Counted from the first letter of the stretch, positions 1 through 6,005 are shown. The stretch: DNA of 9,226 bases from Actinomyces sp. (GCA_003697065.1 RFFY01000825.1:1-9226); one strand, 5' to 3'. The notes: generated by a model not told the origin, from the letters alone. Numbers and translations are program-made.

Positions 1-821
1 CCACAGGGGCGACGGCCCTGCTGGTGGCGGCCCTGGTCGAGCGGGGGCGGGTGGGAGGGACCGTCGACGACGAGCTGCTGGGCGCCCTCGGTGCCACCCT
101 GACGGCCACCGTCGACGCCCGGGGTCGGGTCGCCGCCGACATCGCCGTGGCGACCGGACCGGTGCGCACCCGCACCTCGCCCTTCTTTCCCGGTGAGGTG
201 GCCTGGGCCCTGGCCCGCCTCGACACCCGCCTGCCGGGGCGGGGCTTCGGCGAGACGGCCGATCGGGTGCTGGCCTGGGTGATCACCGAGCGCGACGAGG
301 TCGAGCGGCCCTGGCCGCCGGTGTCGGATCACTGGGCCGCCTACGCCCGTGCCGAGCGGGCGGCGGCGGGCGCCGCCGTCCCCGAGGGCGTCGACGACGC
401 CGCACTCACCGCCTGGCGCGGCCGTCAGCTGGGTCTCTTCGGCCTCCAGGTCCGCTACGAGTCCCAGAAGACGGGCGGGGTGACCCGTTGGACCCGCGGT
501 CCCGTCGCCATGGCCGCCGGGGTGGGCACCCTGGGGGAGGGGCTCGGGCGCTGGCTGGAGGTCGACGCGGCGACGGGGGAACTGGGCGGGGACCGGGCCG
601 TGGTGGAGGAGCGTCTGGTGTGTGTCGCCGCCCTTCTCGTCGCCCGTCAGGTCGACGAGGCCGAAGCGGCCGCCGAGCCCGAGCCGGCGCGTGTCGCCGG
701 CGCCTGGTTCCGCCAGGGGCGCACCCGCATCGACGACCAGCAGCACGCCCTGTCGGCCCTGTTGGCGGCCCGTCCGGTCCTTGCGCGACGCGCCGCTCTG
801 GGCGAGGGTGGGCGACCGTGA
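1..821 (+). CDS. Probable alpha/alpha-toroid (six-hairpin-like) protein, 5'-truncated by the window edge
   Basis: The reading frame is open from the first complete codon (position 3) to TGA at 819-821, so the gene starts outside the window. A GTG at 24 is an internal codon rather than a credible start, because the upstream codons already read like the same helical repeat. About 272 residues are visible. They show alternating helices with short motifs typical of alpha/alpha-toroid enzymes: TGATALLVAAL at the left edge, FFPGEVAWALARLD, SDHWAAYA, and RIDDQQHALSALL near the C-terminus. In toroid glycosidases and related proteins, such Asp/His-containing helix starts line the central cavity. I infer this fold from the pattern only; no catalytic residue or substrate can be assigned. 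The stop codon overlaps the GTG of the downstream membrane protein gene (GTGA), so the two are probably translationally coupled. It could also be a non-enzymatic repeat protein. Confidence 0.75.
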   Translation, partial: TGATALLVAALVERGRVGGTVDDELLGALGATLTATVDARGRVAADIAVATGPVRTRTSPFFPGEVAWALARLDTRLPGRGFGETADRVLAWVITERDEVERPWPPVSDHWAAYARAERAAAGAAVPEGVDDAALTAWRGRQLGLFGLQVRYESQKTGGVTRWTRGPVAMAAGVGTLGEGLGRWLEVDAATGELGGDRAVVEERLVCVAALLVARQVDEAEAAAEPEPARVAGAWFRQGRTRIDDQQHALSALLAARPVLARRAALGEGGRP

Positions 822-1369
822 GTCTGCGTCTCGCCCTCGTGGCCGTCCTGACCGGCGTCAACGCCTGGCGTCTCGCTCCCGGCGTGCCGGGAGCGGACGC
901 CGTCGAGCGGATCCGTCGCAGTGTGCTGGGCGGGGCCGTCTTCGTCGCCGTGGCCGCCCTGGTGGCGGGCGTGTCGGGCCCGCTCCTCGACGCCGTGTCG
1001 GTCACGGCGCCCACCGCCCGCATCGCCGCCGGTGTCGCCCTGGCGGTCGTGGCGGTCCGTGATCTCGTCACCGCGCCTCCGAGCCCCGAACCGTCCCTCG
1101 CCGGCGACGGGGCCGCCCTGGTGCCGCTCGTGTTCCCCTATCTGGCCAACCCGGGGATCGTGCTGCTGCTCCTGTCCGTCGGCCACGACCGGGGGGTGGC
1201 GGCGGCGGCGGCGCTCGCCCTGGCGGCCGGGGCCTCGCTGGTGGCGGTGGCGCCCGTGGCCCCGTCCCGGGTGACGTCGCGCTGGTGGCGCGCGGTCGGG
1301 GTGGTCCCCACGGCGGTGGCGGTTGCGGCCGCCGTGGCGGTGACCGTCGACGGGGTCCTCGACATCTGA
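818..1369 (+). CDS. MarC-like multi-pass membrane protein (short, divergent)
   Basis: A 183-residue protein of very hydrophobic composition. I chose GTG at 818 because it overlaps the upstream TGA by 4 nt and the protein becomes membrane-like immediately after it; the open frame further upstream is a shadow of the previous gene. About six membrane segments can be drawn at residues 2-18, 36-58, 66-82, 100-121, 124-148 and 157-179. Two stretches resemble the MarC/YchE family: PTARIAAGVALAVVAVRDL (residues 65-83), like the family's friAGGillfliai segment, and PLVFPYLANPG (103-113), like PLaiPllaGPG with its half-helix break. MarC proteins are inner-membrane proteins of uncertain function; the name does not establish drug resistance. 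The match is by eye and the protein may be a different small permease-like family. It is coupled to the toroid-like gene upstream. Confidence 0.75.
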   Translation: MSLRLALVAVLTGVNAWRLAPGVPGADAVERIRRSVLGGAVFVAVAALVAGVSGPLLDAVSVTAPTARIAAGVALAVVAVRDLVTAPPSPEPSLAGDGAALVPLVFPYLANPGIVLLLLSVGHDRGVAAAAALALAAGASLVAVAPVAPSRVTSRWWRAVGVVPTAVAVAAAVAVTVDGVLDI

Positions 1370-1411
1370 CGCGGCGATCCCGGCGGCGGGATGCCGACGG
1401 TCCCCCCGTCG
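1370..1411. terminator. Convergent junction with two small GC-rich hairpins, possible bidirectional terminator
   Basis: This 42-nt gap separates the MarC-like gene (+) from the LCP gene (-). It contains two perfect short inverted repeats: ATCCCG (1377-1382) with CGGGAT (1387-1392) around a 4-nt loop, and GACGG (1396-1400) with CCGTC (1406-1410) around a 5-nt loop. Neither is followed by a T-tract on either strand, so these are not classical intrinsic terminators. Termination here is inferred from position and structure only. Confidence 0.35.
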
Positions 1412-2455
1412 TCAGCGGAAGGCGTTCAGCAGGGGCTGGGCCTCGTCGGTGCGCAGGTCGAGCACCGCCGCTCCCGACGCCGTGGTGAACGGGGTGACGG
1501 GCAAGGTGGCGGTCTCGGGGTCGAGGCCGCGCAGGCGCCAGGCGAGGCGGAGGGCGTCGAGGAAGCCGAGGCGGTCGTCCAGGCGGATGTCGTCGGCCAC
1601 CTCGTCGACGATGGCCGCCGCCCGCCACGGGTTGCGGACGGTCGCCAGCTCGTCGAAGACGGCGGCGAGGAAGCGCTGCTGGCGTTGGACGCGACCGAGG
1701 TCGGCCGTCGGGTCGCGCCGGACCGACCCGTCGGGGAGGATCTCGTGGTAGTCGCGCGAGCGGACGTAGGCCAGGGCGTCGACGGCGTCGAGGCGCACGG
1801 GCCCCGCCACGGCGACGTCGAGCCCGGACTTGGGGTCGTAGGCCGGGTGGTCGAAGGTGACGGTGACCCCGCCCAGGGCGTCGACGAGGCCGAGGAAGCC
1901 GGCGAAGTCGACCTCGACGTAGTGGTCGATGGGGATGTCGAGGGCGGCCCGCACCGTCCGCACGAGGGCGGCCGGGCCGCCCCGGGAATAGGCGGCGTTG
2001 ATCCGGGAGGGCGCACCCCCGTCGAGGGGGACGTAGAGATCGCGGGGGACGGCGAGGAGACGGGCGCCGTCACCCCCGAGGTGCAACACGGCGATGGTGT
2101 CGGTGCGTTCGCCGGCGACCCCGTCGCCGAAGATCAGTGGGGCGTTGTCGATGGCGGGGTCGAGGTCGGCTCGCGAGTCGGTACCGACGAGGAGGTAGTT
2201 GGTGCCCGAGCCCGCCCCGCCGAGGGCGTCGTCGAGAGCGAGACGTTCGATGCCCCGCCAGGCCCACCAGGCCCGCGCGGTGGGAACGCCCAGACCGACC
2301 GCGGCGGCCACCAGGGCGAGGGCCACGAGCACGCCGATGCGGCGCCGCCGTCGCCGCCGACGGGGGGGTGGGGACGTCTCCGGCGTGGGTGGGGGCGCGG
2401 AGACTCCGGCGGGGACGCGGAAGCGGCGTGGATCGGTGGTGGTCGGAACGCTCAT
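1412..2455 (-). CDS. LytR-CpsA-Psr (LCP) family cell-wall glycopolymer ligase
   Basis: A 347-residue LCP-family protein. Family members transfer polyprenyl-pyrophosphate-linked glycopolymers (teichoic acid, arabinogalactan or capsule) onto peptidoglycan outside the membrane. The cytoplasmic N-terminus is Pro-rich and ends in eight consecutive arginines (residues 32-39), followed by one membrane segment (about 40-60), giving an N-in topology. The extracytoplasmic LCP domain starts near residue 84. It shows GTDSR (91-95), ERTDT (116-120), VPRD (136-139), RINAAY (151-156), VDFAGFLGLVDALGGV (182-197) and YVRSRD (230-235). These include the conserved Asp and Arg residues that bind Mg and the lipid pyrophosphate in characterised members. 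Length is normal and no LytR_C domain follows. The ATG at 2455 is the only good start and has only a weak G-rich ribosome site. It diverges from a DivIVA-like gene, which fits an envelope role. The exact glycopolymer cannot be told. Confidence 0.95.
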   Translation of the reverse strand: MSVPTTTDPRRFRVPAGVSAPPPTPETSPPPRRRRRRRRIGVLVALALVAAAVGLGVPTARAWWAWRGIERLALDDALGGAGSGTNYLLVGTDSRADLDPAIDNAPLIFGDGVAGERTDTIAVLHLGGDGARLLAVPRDLYVPLDGGAPSRINAAYSRGGPAALVRTVRAALDIPIDHYVEVDFAGFLGLVDALGGVTVTFDHPAYDPKSGLDVAVAGPVRLDAVDALAYVRSRDYHEILPDGSVRRDPTADLGRVQRQQRFLAAVFDELATVRNPWRAAAIVDEVADDIRLDDRLGFLDALRLAWRLRGLDPETATLPVTPFTTASGAAVLDLRTDEAQPLLNAFR

Positions 2456-2480
2456 GATCGGCCTGCCCCCGCGCTCCGCC

Positions 2481-2486
2481 AGCCTA
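2481..2486 (-). promoter_or_regulatory. Candidate -10 element for the LCP gene
   Basis: On the minus strand the hexamer TAGGCT (TANNNT type) lies 25 nt before the LCP start codon. A transcript starting about 7 nt downstream would have a leader of roughly 18 nt. It is one of the few A/T-containing spots in the divergent region. I see no convincing -35 element, so this rests on the hexamer and its position. Confidence 0.35.
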
Positions 2487-2516
2487 TTGGGCTTTCGCCG
2501 GGCCCCACCGGTGAGC

Positions 2517-2522
2517 TAGCCT
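2517..2522 (+). promoter_or_regulatory. Candidate -10 element for the DivIVA-like gene
   Basis: The hexamer TAGCCT (TANNNT type) lies 84 nt before the ATG at 2607. A start about 7 nt downstream would give a leader of nearly 80 nt that contains the 2546-2580 hairpin and the ribosome site. A weak -35-like TTTCGC sits at 2493-2498 with an 18-nt spacer. The call depends on position and on the rarity of A/T-containing hexamers here. Confidence 0.35.
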
Positions 2523-2545
2523 GGCGCGGAGCGTGGGTGGGTCCG

Positions 2546-2580
2546 GCACTCCTCGTGGTCGCCGTGGCGACCGCGAGTGC
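2546..2580 (+). promoter_or_regulatory. Long imperfect hairpin in the leader of the DivIVA-like gene
   Basis: The outer arms GCACTC (2546-2551) and GAGTGC (2575-2580) pair perfectly, and the inner arms GGTCGCC (2557-2563) and GGCGACC (2566-2572) pair perfectly, with a bulge on the 5' side between them. The hairpin ends 13 nt before the GGAGGA ribosome site. The 5' segment CCTCGT (2551-2556) is also complementary to ACGAGG (2583-2588), so an alternative fold is possible. A role in translation or transcript stability is inferred; a DNA operator is an alternative. Confidence 0.5.
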
Positions 2581-2593
2581 GAACGAGGTTCCT

Positions 2594-2599
2594 GGAGGA
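2594..2599 (+). promoter_or_regulatory. Strong ribosome binding site that fixes the DivIVA-like start
   Basis: GGAGGA ends 7 nt before ATG 2607. This decides against the in-frame ATG-less extension starting at 2577, which would place the start inside the leader hairpin and ahead of this site. Confidence 0.8.
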
Positions 2600-2606
2600 C
2601 GAACAG

Positions 2607-3311
2607 ATGAGTTCCGAGAGCGCGGCCGACCTGCTCGATCCCGACGCGGTCTTCACCGACTTCGGTGAGCCGGTGCGCAAGGGGTACGCCCCCGAGGCCG
2701 TCGACGCCCACCTCCGCCGCCTGGCCGAGGGCGTCCGCGCTCTGCGGGCCCGCCTGGCCGAGGCCGAACAACGGGCGGCGAGCGCCGGCGGAGGCGACAA
2801 CGAGTCGCTCGAGATGGTGCTGCAGGCCGCCCGGCGCTCGGTCGAGGAGGCCCTGGCCGAGGCCCGGGCCCGCGCCGCCCAGATCGTGGCCGAGGCCGAA
2901 GACGAGGCCCGCCGCACCACCGACGACGCCGTCCGCAGCGCCGAGCGCACGGTCGTGGCGGCCGAGAACGAGGTGGCCGAGATGCGAGCGGAGGCCCAGC
3001 GGGAACTGGCCTCCCTCGACCGCATGATCGAGGAGCGCCGCCAGATCCTCGCCGGCATCGACGCCCAGGTCGCCGTGCGCGAGCGGGCCCTGCGGGCCGC
3101 CGCCGCCGACCTGACCGAGGTCGCCGACTCCCTCGTCACCGGCGGCGAGATCGACCTGCGCGAACGGACCGGCGTCGCCGACCCTCTGGCCCCCGGCGCC
3201 TCGGCCGACGCCGTCGAGGAGGCGGGCGCCGTCGAGGCCCAGCGGGAGGCCGCCCAGCAGCCCCCCTCGTCGCTGGCGGCGCCCGTCCCCATCGAGAAGC
3301 CGGCGGACTGA
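2607..3311 (+). CDS. DivIVA/Wag31-like coiled-coil polar protein
   Basis: A 234-residue acidic, Ala/Glu/Arg-rich protein starting at ATG 2607 behind a strong GGAGGA site. Residues about 14-52 match the DivIVA N-terminal domain: FTDFGEPVRKGYAPEAVDAHL, with the characteristic Gly-Tyr followed by a Val-Asp-x-x-Leu helix that continues into a coiled coil. A second long heptad-like helical region runs from about 67 to 178 and is rich in EARARAAQIVAEAEDEAR-type repeats. The C-terminal 55 residues are Pro/Ala/Glu-rich and probably disordered. DivIVA-family proteins bind curved membrane at poles and septa; in actinobacteria Wag31/DivIVA directs tip growth and peptidoglycan synthesis. This protein may be a DivIVA paralogue rather than the essential Wag31 orthologue, since no sepF/ftsZ/yggT genes flank it. 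The divergent LCP ligase supports an envelope role. Confidence 0.88.
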   Translation: MSSESAADLLDPDAVFTDFGEPVRKGYAPEAVDAHLRRLAEGVRALRARLAEAEQRAASAGGGDNESLEMVLQAARRSVEEALAEARARAAQIVAEAEDEARRTTDDAVRSAERTVVAAENEVAEMRAEAQRELASLDRMIEERRQILAGIDAQVAVRERALRAAAADLTEVADSLVTGGEIDLRERTGVADPLAPGASADAVEEAGAVEAQREAAQQPPSSLAAPVPIEKPAD

Positions 3312-3350
3312 TCGGATTCGTCGCCGGTACCGGCGCAAGCGCCGGCGCGC
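3312..3350. terminator. Convergent junction with alternating CGCCGG/CCGGCG/CGCCGG arms
   Basis: This 39-nt gap lies between the DivIVA-like gene (+) and the dioxygenase gene (-). It holds CGCCGG (3322-3327), CCGGCG (3330-3335) and CGCCGG (3340-3345). The middle arm can pair with the third around a CAAG loop, a stable 6-bp hairpin. With the first arm it makes a near-perfect palindrome around a central TA (3323-3334). No T-tract follows on either strand. It is probably a shared terminator, inferred from position. Confidence 0.45.
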
Positions 3351-3887
3351 TCAGGCGTCGAGTTCGAAGGGGCCGGGGACGGGCAGGACCGTGCCGCAGC
3401 GCTCGCAGGTGCGCAGCTCCTCGTCGGCGTTGACGCGGTCGAGGGCGGCGGCCAGCTCGGTCTCGATGTCGGCGAGGTCGAAGGTCACCTCGTGCAGGAG
3501 GTGGTCGCACGCCGGGCAGTACCACTGCATCCGGTCGAGAGCGTCGGGGGGACGGGGCACCTCCAGCACCAGCCCCCAGGTGTCGGCGGGCCGCAGGGGC
3601 GCATGGGGGGTGCCGGCGGGGACGAGCATGACGTCACCCTCGTGGACCAGGCGCTGGTGCACCCCCTCGTCGTCACGCACGTCGACCCGGATGGTGCCGC
3701 GGAGCTGGTAGAAGATCTCGTCGGTGGGGTTGACGTGGAAGTCGTTGCGAGCGTTGGGCCCCCGGATGATCATGAAGGTGATGTCGGAATCGGGCCAGAT
3801 CACCCGGTTCGACACGGGGGGGACGAACTCCTCGGCGTGATCGGCGATCCACTGCATCAGGGGGAAGGGCACGGTCGCTTCGCTCAT
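3351..3887 (-). CDS. nbaC: 3-Hydroxyanthranilate 3,4-dioxygenase (EC 1.13.11.6)
   Basis: A 178-residue cupin dioxygenase. The enzyme cleaves 3-hydroxyanthranilate with O2 to 2-amino-3-carboxymuconate semialdehyde. That product cyclises to quinolinate for NAD synthesis or is degraded further in the kynurenine route. All hallmark residues of the bacterial enzyme are present: Fe ligands His51, Glu57 and His95, and substrate/O2 residues Arg47, Arg99 and Glu109. A C-terminal rubredoxin-like metal site is formed by Cys124/Cys127 (CPAC) and Cys161/Cys164 (CERC). The context GPNARNDFHVNPTDEIFYQL is typical, and the length is that of the Cupriavidus-type enzyme. The ATG at 3887 has no Shine-Dalgarno but has TAGTGT exactly 6 nt upstream, suggesting a leaderless mRNA. 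No other kynurenine-pathway gene is in the window, so whether it serves NAD synthesis or tryptophan catabolism is open. Confidence 0.95.
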   Translation of the reverse strand: MSEATVPFPLMQWIADHAEEFVPPVSNRVIWPDSDITFMIIRGPNARNDFHVNPTDEIFYQLRGTIRVDVRDDEGVHQRLVHEGDVMLVPAGTPHAPLRPADTWGLVLEVPRPPDALDRMQWYCPACDHLLHEVTFDLADIETELAAALDRVNADEELRTCERCGTVLPVPGPFELDA

Positions 3888-3893
3888 GGGGCG

Positions 3894-3899
3894 ACACTA
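3894..3899 (-). promoter_or_regulatory. Candidate -10 element for a leaderless dioxygenase transcript
   Basis: The minus-strand hexamer TAGTGT (TANNNT) is followed by six bases and then the ATG of the dioxygenase. With usual -10 to +1 spacing, transcription would begin at or next to the A of the ATG. No ribosome site lies in between. No -35 is evident. Confidence 0.5.
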
Positions 3900-3972
3900 C
3901 CGCGCCCACCCGGCGGCGTCCGGGGCCACGGGGAGAGCAGGGGCGGCGGGCGTCGCCGTTCGCCGGCGGCGC

Positions 3973-3978
3973 TAGCGT
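3973..3978 (+). promoter_or_regulatory. Candidate -10 element for the PfkB kinase gene
   Basis: TAGCGT is followed by ten bases and the ATG at 3989. It overlaps an in-frame GTG at 3977, which argues against that GTG as the start. The implied leader is zero to four bases. No ribosome site is visible. Confidence 0.45.
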
Positions 3979-3988
3979 GGCGGGCCAC

Positions 3989-4858
3989 ATGCTTCTCACG
4001 GTGGGTGATCTGTACGAGGAGATCCTCGTACGTGTCGACGCGGCGGTGCGGCCCGGCCACTCCGAGTCGGTCCGATCGGCGCGCGTCCGGGGCGGTTCGG
4101 CCGCCAACGTCGCCGCCATCGACGCCGAGCTGGGCGGTCGCTCCCGCTTCGTCGGTCAGGTCGGCGACGATGCCATCGGTCGCACCCTGGTGGGCGACCT
4201 CGAGCGACGGGGCGTCGAGGTGGCCGTGCGCCACGCCGGGGGCACCGGCGTGTCGATCGTGCTGGTGGGCGGCGGGCGTCGCACCCGCCTCGTCGACCGG
4301 GGGGCGTCGGCCCGCCTGACCCGTATCGACGTCTCCCTCCTCGAGGGGGTGCAACAGCTCTACCTTCCCGCTGTCGTCGTCACCGAGGAGCCGCTCGCCG
4401 GGGCCGTCGAGCACCTCCTGGCGGCCGCCGTCGACCGTCGGATCCCCGTCACCCTCGGGGCCCTGTCCGTCGACGAGATCGACGCCTACGGGGCCGACAG
4501 CTTCCTGTCGCTGGTGGCGGCCGTCGGGGCCGAGACGGTCATCGCGGAACGGGCCGAGCACGCCGCTTTGGGGCTCGGCCCCCGCCAGGCGGTGCCCGGG
4601 GCCGGGGTCACGGTCGTGACGGCCGGACCGCGTCCCACCCTCGTCCTCACCGCCGACACCGACCGCAGCGTGCCGGTGCGTCCGGTGGAGCGCATCCGTG
4701 ACCGGACCGGGGTGGGCGACGCCTTCACCGCCGGCTACCTGGCGTCGCGGCGCCGTGGGGCCGATCCGGTCAGCGCCGTCGATCAGGGCCACCGGGTGGC
4801 GGCCCGCTGCCTGGCCCGGCTCGGACCCACCGTGCTCGAGGTCGGACCGGCGCGTTAG
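3989..4858 (+). CDS. PfkB-family (ribokinase-like) carbohydrate kinase
   Basis: A 289-residue ATP-dependent sugar kinase of the ribokinase/PfkB fold. The first signature is seen at RGGSAANVAAIDAELGG (residues 34-50), followed by FVGQVGDDAIG (54-64). The second signature is at DRTGVGDAFTAGYL (238-251), which carries the anion hole and the catalytic Asp244 (GVGD in place of the usual GAGD). The NxxE magnesium/phosphate motif appears as Glu187-Arg-Ala-Glu190, so its Asn is replaced. Overall length is typical. The substrate cannot be assigned; ribose, fructose, 2-keto-3-deoxygluconate and nucleosides are all possible for this family. I prefer ATG 3989 to GTG 3977 because the protein aligns from MLLTVGDLYEE, and the GTG lies in the putative -10 hexamer. 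A zinc alcohol dehydrogenase gene follows after 9 nt, so the two may be cotranscribed. Confidence 0.9.
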   Translation: MLLTVGDLYEEILVRVDAAVRPGHSESVRSARVRGGSAANVAAIDAELGGRSRFVGQVGDDAIGRTLVGDLERRGVEVAVRHAGGTGVSIVLVGGGRRTRLVDRGASARLTRIDVSLLEGVQQLYLPAVVVTEEPLAGAVEHLLAAAVDRRIPVTLGALSVDEIDAYGADSFLSLVAAVGAETVIAERAEHAALGLGPRQAVPGAGVTVVTAGPRPTLVLTADTDRSVPVRPVERIRDRTGVGDAFTAGYLASRRRGADPVSAVDQGHRVAARCLARLGPTVLEVGPAR

Positions 4859-4861
4859 CGT
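4856..4861 (+). promoter_or_regulatory. Candidate -10 element for a leaderless alcohol dehydrogenase transcript, overlapping the kinase stop codon
   Basis: TAGCGT includes the TAG stop of the kinase gene and is followed by six bases and the ATG at 4868. The spacing equals that at the dioxygenase gene. No Shine-Dalgarno lies in the 9-nt gap. Because the TAG is also a needed stop codon, chance is harder to exclude here. Confidence 0.4.
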
Positions 4862-4867
4862 CGGGCC

Positions 4868-5965
4868 ATGCGAGCAGCCGTCGCCGTCGCCCCCGGAGCC
4901 CCGCTCGAGATCGTCGACGATCTCGAGCTCGACGATCCCCGTCCCGGCGAGGTCCGGGTGCGCATCCACCACTGCGGTATCTGCCACAGCGATCTGACGG
5001 TGATGAGCGCCGGTCACGGCCTGCCCGCCGTGCTCGGGCACGAGGCGGCGGGCGTGGTCGAGGCCGTCGGCGAAGGGGTGCACCATCTCGCTGCCGGCGA
5101 CAAGGTGCTCCTCAGCGCCCTCGCTCCGTGCGGCCACTGCCGGGCGTGCGCCCGGGGCGAGACCAGCGCCTGCGGCGAGGCCCTGTCCTTTCTGACCGGG
5201 GCCCGGCCCGACGGGTCGACGCCCTTCTCGCGGCGGGGTGAGCCGGTGCAGCGGGGACTCGGCATCGGGGGGTTCGCCGAGGCGACCGTCATCGCCGCCA
5301 GCGGGGCCGTGCGCCTCGACCCCGACATCCCCCTGGAGGTGGCGTGTGTGATCGGTTGCGCCGTCCAGACCGGGGTGGGGGCGGTGTTCAACACCGCCGA
5401 CGTGCGACGCGGCGACCGGGTGCTGGTCATGGGCCTGGGTGGGATCGGGCAGGCCGTGGTGCAGGGGGCGCGCATCGCCGGCGCCACCCGCATCATCGCC
5501 TCCGACCCCGTCGAGGCGCGCCGCGAGGCCGCCGGTCGCTTCGGGGCGACGGACCTGATCGACCCGACCGTCGACGACCTGGCCGCGGTCGTGGCCGAGC
5601 TCACCGAGGGCGAGGGCGTCGACGTGGCCTTCGAGGCGGCGGGCCGGGCCGAGCTGGTCGAGACCGGGATCGCCGTCACCCGAGTGGGCGGCACCACCGT
5701 CATGGTGGGGGCGTCACCCGTCGAGGAGTCGGTGACCATCGCCCCGGCCGTGCTGTTCACGACGATGCAGAAGCGCCTCCTGGGCACCCTGCTCGGGGGC
5801 TGCGTTCCCGAGCGCGACATCCCCCTCATGGTCGAGCTGTGGCAGGCCGGGCATCTCGACCTCGATGCCATGGTGAGCGCCCACGTCCCCCTCGACGACA
5901 TCGAGGTGGGTTTCGAGCGCCTCCGGCGGGCCGAGGGCGTCCGTACCGTGGTCGACCTGGTCTGA
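4868..5965 (+). CDS. Zinc-dependent alcohol dehydrogenase (medium-chain MDR family)
   Basis: A 365-residue NAD(P)-dependent dehydrogenase. Catalytic zinc ligands are seen at Cys39 (CGICHSD), His58 with Glu59 (GHEAAGVV) and Cys164 (IGCAVQTG). The structural zinc lobe is complete: Cys88, Cys91, Cys94 and Cys102. The Rossmann fold carries GLGGIG (189-194), and Asp213 ends the second strand (ASDP), which in this family favours NAD over NADP. The long insert before GGFAEAT and the GCAVQTGVGAVFNTA stretch resemble the class III/NDMA-dependent and aryl-alcohol branch of the family rather than short sugar dehydrogenases. The true substrate is unknown; an alcohol, aldehyde or thiol-adduct substrate is possible. 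It follows the PfkB kinase gene by 9 nt but may have its own promoter overlapping that stop codon. All active-site residues are intact, so it should be functional. Confidence 0.93.
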   Translation: MRAAVAVAPGAPLEIVDDLELDDPRPGEVRVRIHHCGICHSDLTVMSAGHGLPAVLGHEAAGVVEAVGEGVHHLAAGDKVLLSALAPCGHCRACARGETSACGEALSFLTGARPDGSTPFSRRGEPVQRGLGIGGFAEATVIAASGAVRLDPDIPLEVACVIGCAVQTGVGAVFNTADVRRGDRVLVMGLGGIGQAVVQGARIAGATRIIASDPVEARREAAGRFGATDLIDPTVDDLAAVVAELTEGEGVDVAFEAAGRAELVETGIAVTRVGGTTVMVGASPVEESVTIAPAVLFTTMQKRLLGTLLGGCVPERDIPLMVELWQAGHLDLDAMVSAHVPLDDIEVGFERLRRAEGVRTVVDLV

Positions 5966-6005
5966 GGGTCCGGGAGCCGGGCCCGTCGAGGCGGCGGGGC
6001 CCGCC
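5966..6005. terminator. Convergent junction with a CGGGCCC/GGGCCCG stem
   Basis: This 40-nt gap lies between the alcohol dehydrogenase gene (+) and the J-domain gene (-). CGGGCCC (5978-5984) pairs with GGGCCCG (5997-6003) across a 12-nt loop. There is no T-tract on either strand. It may be a shared terminator, inferred from position. Confidence 0.3.

Noticed and set aside
2330..2370. A GCC/GCG-type microsatellite-looking stretch.
   Set aside because: On the minus strand it simply encodes the arginine run and the start of the membrane segment of the LCP protein, so it is explained by coding.
2577..2606. A ten-codon N-terminal extension of the DivIVA-like protein.
   Set aside because: It would start inside the leader hairpin and include the GGAGGA ribosome site as coding sequence. 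ATG 2607 has ideal spacing.
1391..2668. A 425-codon plus-strand open frame opposite the LCP gene.
   Set aside because: Its product is a Gly/Asp/Val/Glu-rich low-complexity string with no domain. It is the antisense shadow of a clear LCP gene and runs through the divergent promoter region into the DivIVA-like gene.
3977..3988. A GTG start four codons upstream of the kinase ATG.
   Set aside because: The GTG overlaps the candidate -10 hexamer and there is no ribosome site ahead of it. The family similarity begins at the ATG.
3884..5137. A 417-codon minus-strand open frame opposite the kinase and dehydrogenase genes.
   Set aside because: It is a His/Gly/Asp-rich translation without motifs, and crosses two well-supported genes and their starts. 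It is produced by third-position G/C bias.
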